DNA from: an uncultured Treponema sp.
GTDB taxonomy: Bacteria; Spirochaetota; Spirochaetia; Treponematales; Treponemataceae
DNA: 5,195 nucleotides
Direction: 5' to 3'
Assembly: GCA_947176045.1 (NCBI GenBank)
Contig: CAMWPF010000131.1
Span: forward strand, 1-5,195
Shown: piece after piece, positions 4,855-5,195 of the stretch
How the letters are laid out: every line of letters starts with the position of its first letter
Numbering within the stretch: the first letter of the stretch is position 1
Program-made: the position numbers and the translations under genes
The notes under the pieces: generated by a model
What the model saw: the letters and a program-made list of their open reading frames with translations, nothing else
What the model was told of the DNA's origin: nothing
Databases searched by the model: none

Positions 4855-5195
4855 ATGGCGAAAACTTTTGACGACAAAAAAATCATCTACACAATGAACG
4901 ACGTCAGCCGCTCATACGGCACGAAGGCCGTTCTCAAAAACATCAGCATATCGTACTATTACGGCGCGAAAATCGGCGTCATCGGCGCGAACGGCTCGGG
5001 AAAATCGAGCCTCTTCAAGATTCTTGCCGGGCGAGACACGGACTTCACGGGCGAGACGATTCTTTCTCCGGGCTACACAATCGGCTACCTCGAGCAGGAG
5101 CCGGAGCTGGAGGCCGGAAAGACTGTCCGCGATATCGTGCGCGACGGCGCCCGCGAAGTTACCGGGCTTCTGGAAGAATTCGACAAGGTGAACGA
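4855..5195 (+). CDS. ettA: Energy-dependent translational throttle protein EttA (ABC-F ATPase), N-terminal part
   Basis: ABC-F family ATPase that binds the ribosomal E site and gates entry into elongation according to ATP/ADP level; cytoplasmic and without membrane domains. The first 113 codons are present (the usual protein is about 555 residues with two ATPase domains); the rest lies beyond the right edge. Visible: IIYTMNDVSRSYG (10-22), GAKIGVIGANGSGKSS (37-52) with Walker A GANGSGKS at 44-51, and the Q-loop region IGYLEQEPEL (76-85) with Q81. The YTM start, NIS.S...GAKIGV and GYL.QEP.L..G.TVR match EttA (formerly YjjK) rather than Uup or other ABC-F members as I remember them. Compared with Escherichia coli EttA there is a short N-terminal extension of several residues. 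The start is placed by the -10 box 6 nt upstream; no Shine-Dalgarno sequence is seen. The ABC-F assignment is near certain, the EttA subgroup likely. Confidence 0.92.
   Translation, partial: MAKTFDDKKIIYTMNDVSRSYGTKAVLKNISISYYYGAKIGVIGANGSGKSSLFKILAGRDTDFTGETILSPGYTIGYLEQEPELEAGKTVRDIVRDGAREVTGLLEEFDKVN

Noticed and set aside
4458..4871. Open frame of 137 codons running from the phosphatase gene across the spacer into ettA
   Set aside because: It overlaps the phosphatase in another frame, crosses the ettA promoter and start, and gives an Arg/Gly-rich product typical of chance frames in GC-rich DNA.

Overview
This window looks like chromosomal DNA of a spirochaete, most likely a Treponema-like anaerobe. 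The grounds are indirect. They are a single-chain pyruvate:ferredoxin oxidoreductase (anaerobic metabolism), a TIGR02757/DUF2400 family protein (a family I associate with spirochaetes and a few other groups), and a homopolymeric G tract inside the promoter of a probable surface lipoprotein, a habit well known in Treponema pallidum. No rRNA, tRNA, CRISPR array, transposase or phage gene is visible.

Layout: (1) 1-1393, minus strand: N-terminal 464 codons of pyruvate:ferredoxin oxidoreductase, running off the left edge. (2) 1394-1527: divergent promoter region. (3) 1528-2118, plus: a small two-helix membrane protein of unknown function. (4) 2104-2979, minus: a probable lipoprotein, AT-richer than its neighbours, overlapping gene 3 tail to tail by 15 bp. 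(5) 2980-3143: divergent regulatory region with a poly-G9 promoter, a dyad on its -10 box, and a cluster of CACAA(A)GC repeats. (6) 3144-3938, plus: TIGR02757/DUF2400 protein. (7) 4006-4656, plus: HAD-superfamily phosphatase of the 5'-nucleotidase/phosphoglycolate-phosphatase type. (8) 4657-4854: a GC-rich, hairpin-rich spacer with no supported gene. (9) 4855 to the right edge, plus: N-terminal part of the ABC-F translation factor EttA.

The genes do not form one operon or an obvious pathway, since nearly every gene has its own promoter-like sequence. Two patterns stand out. First, all four plus-strand genes have a sigma70-type -10 hexamer ending only 5-8 nt before the ATG and no Shine-Dalgarno sequence, which predicts leaderless mRNAs; three of the four -10 boxes are of the extended TGn type. 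The two minus-strand genes instead have a leader and a good Shine-Dalgarno sequence. Second, the lipoprotein promoter is TTGACA-16-TAGTAT with nine consecutive G in the spacer, so replication slippage would change the -35/-10 spacing. This is a strong candidate for phase-variable expression of an exported protein.
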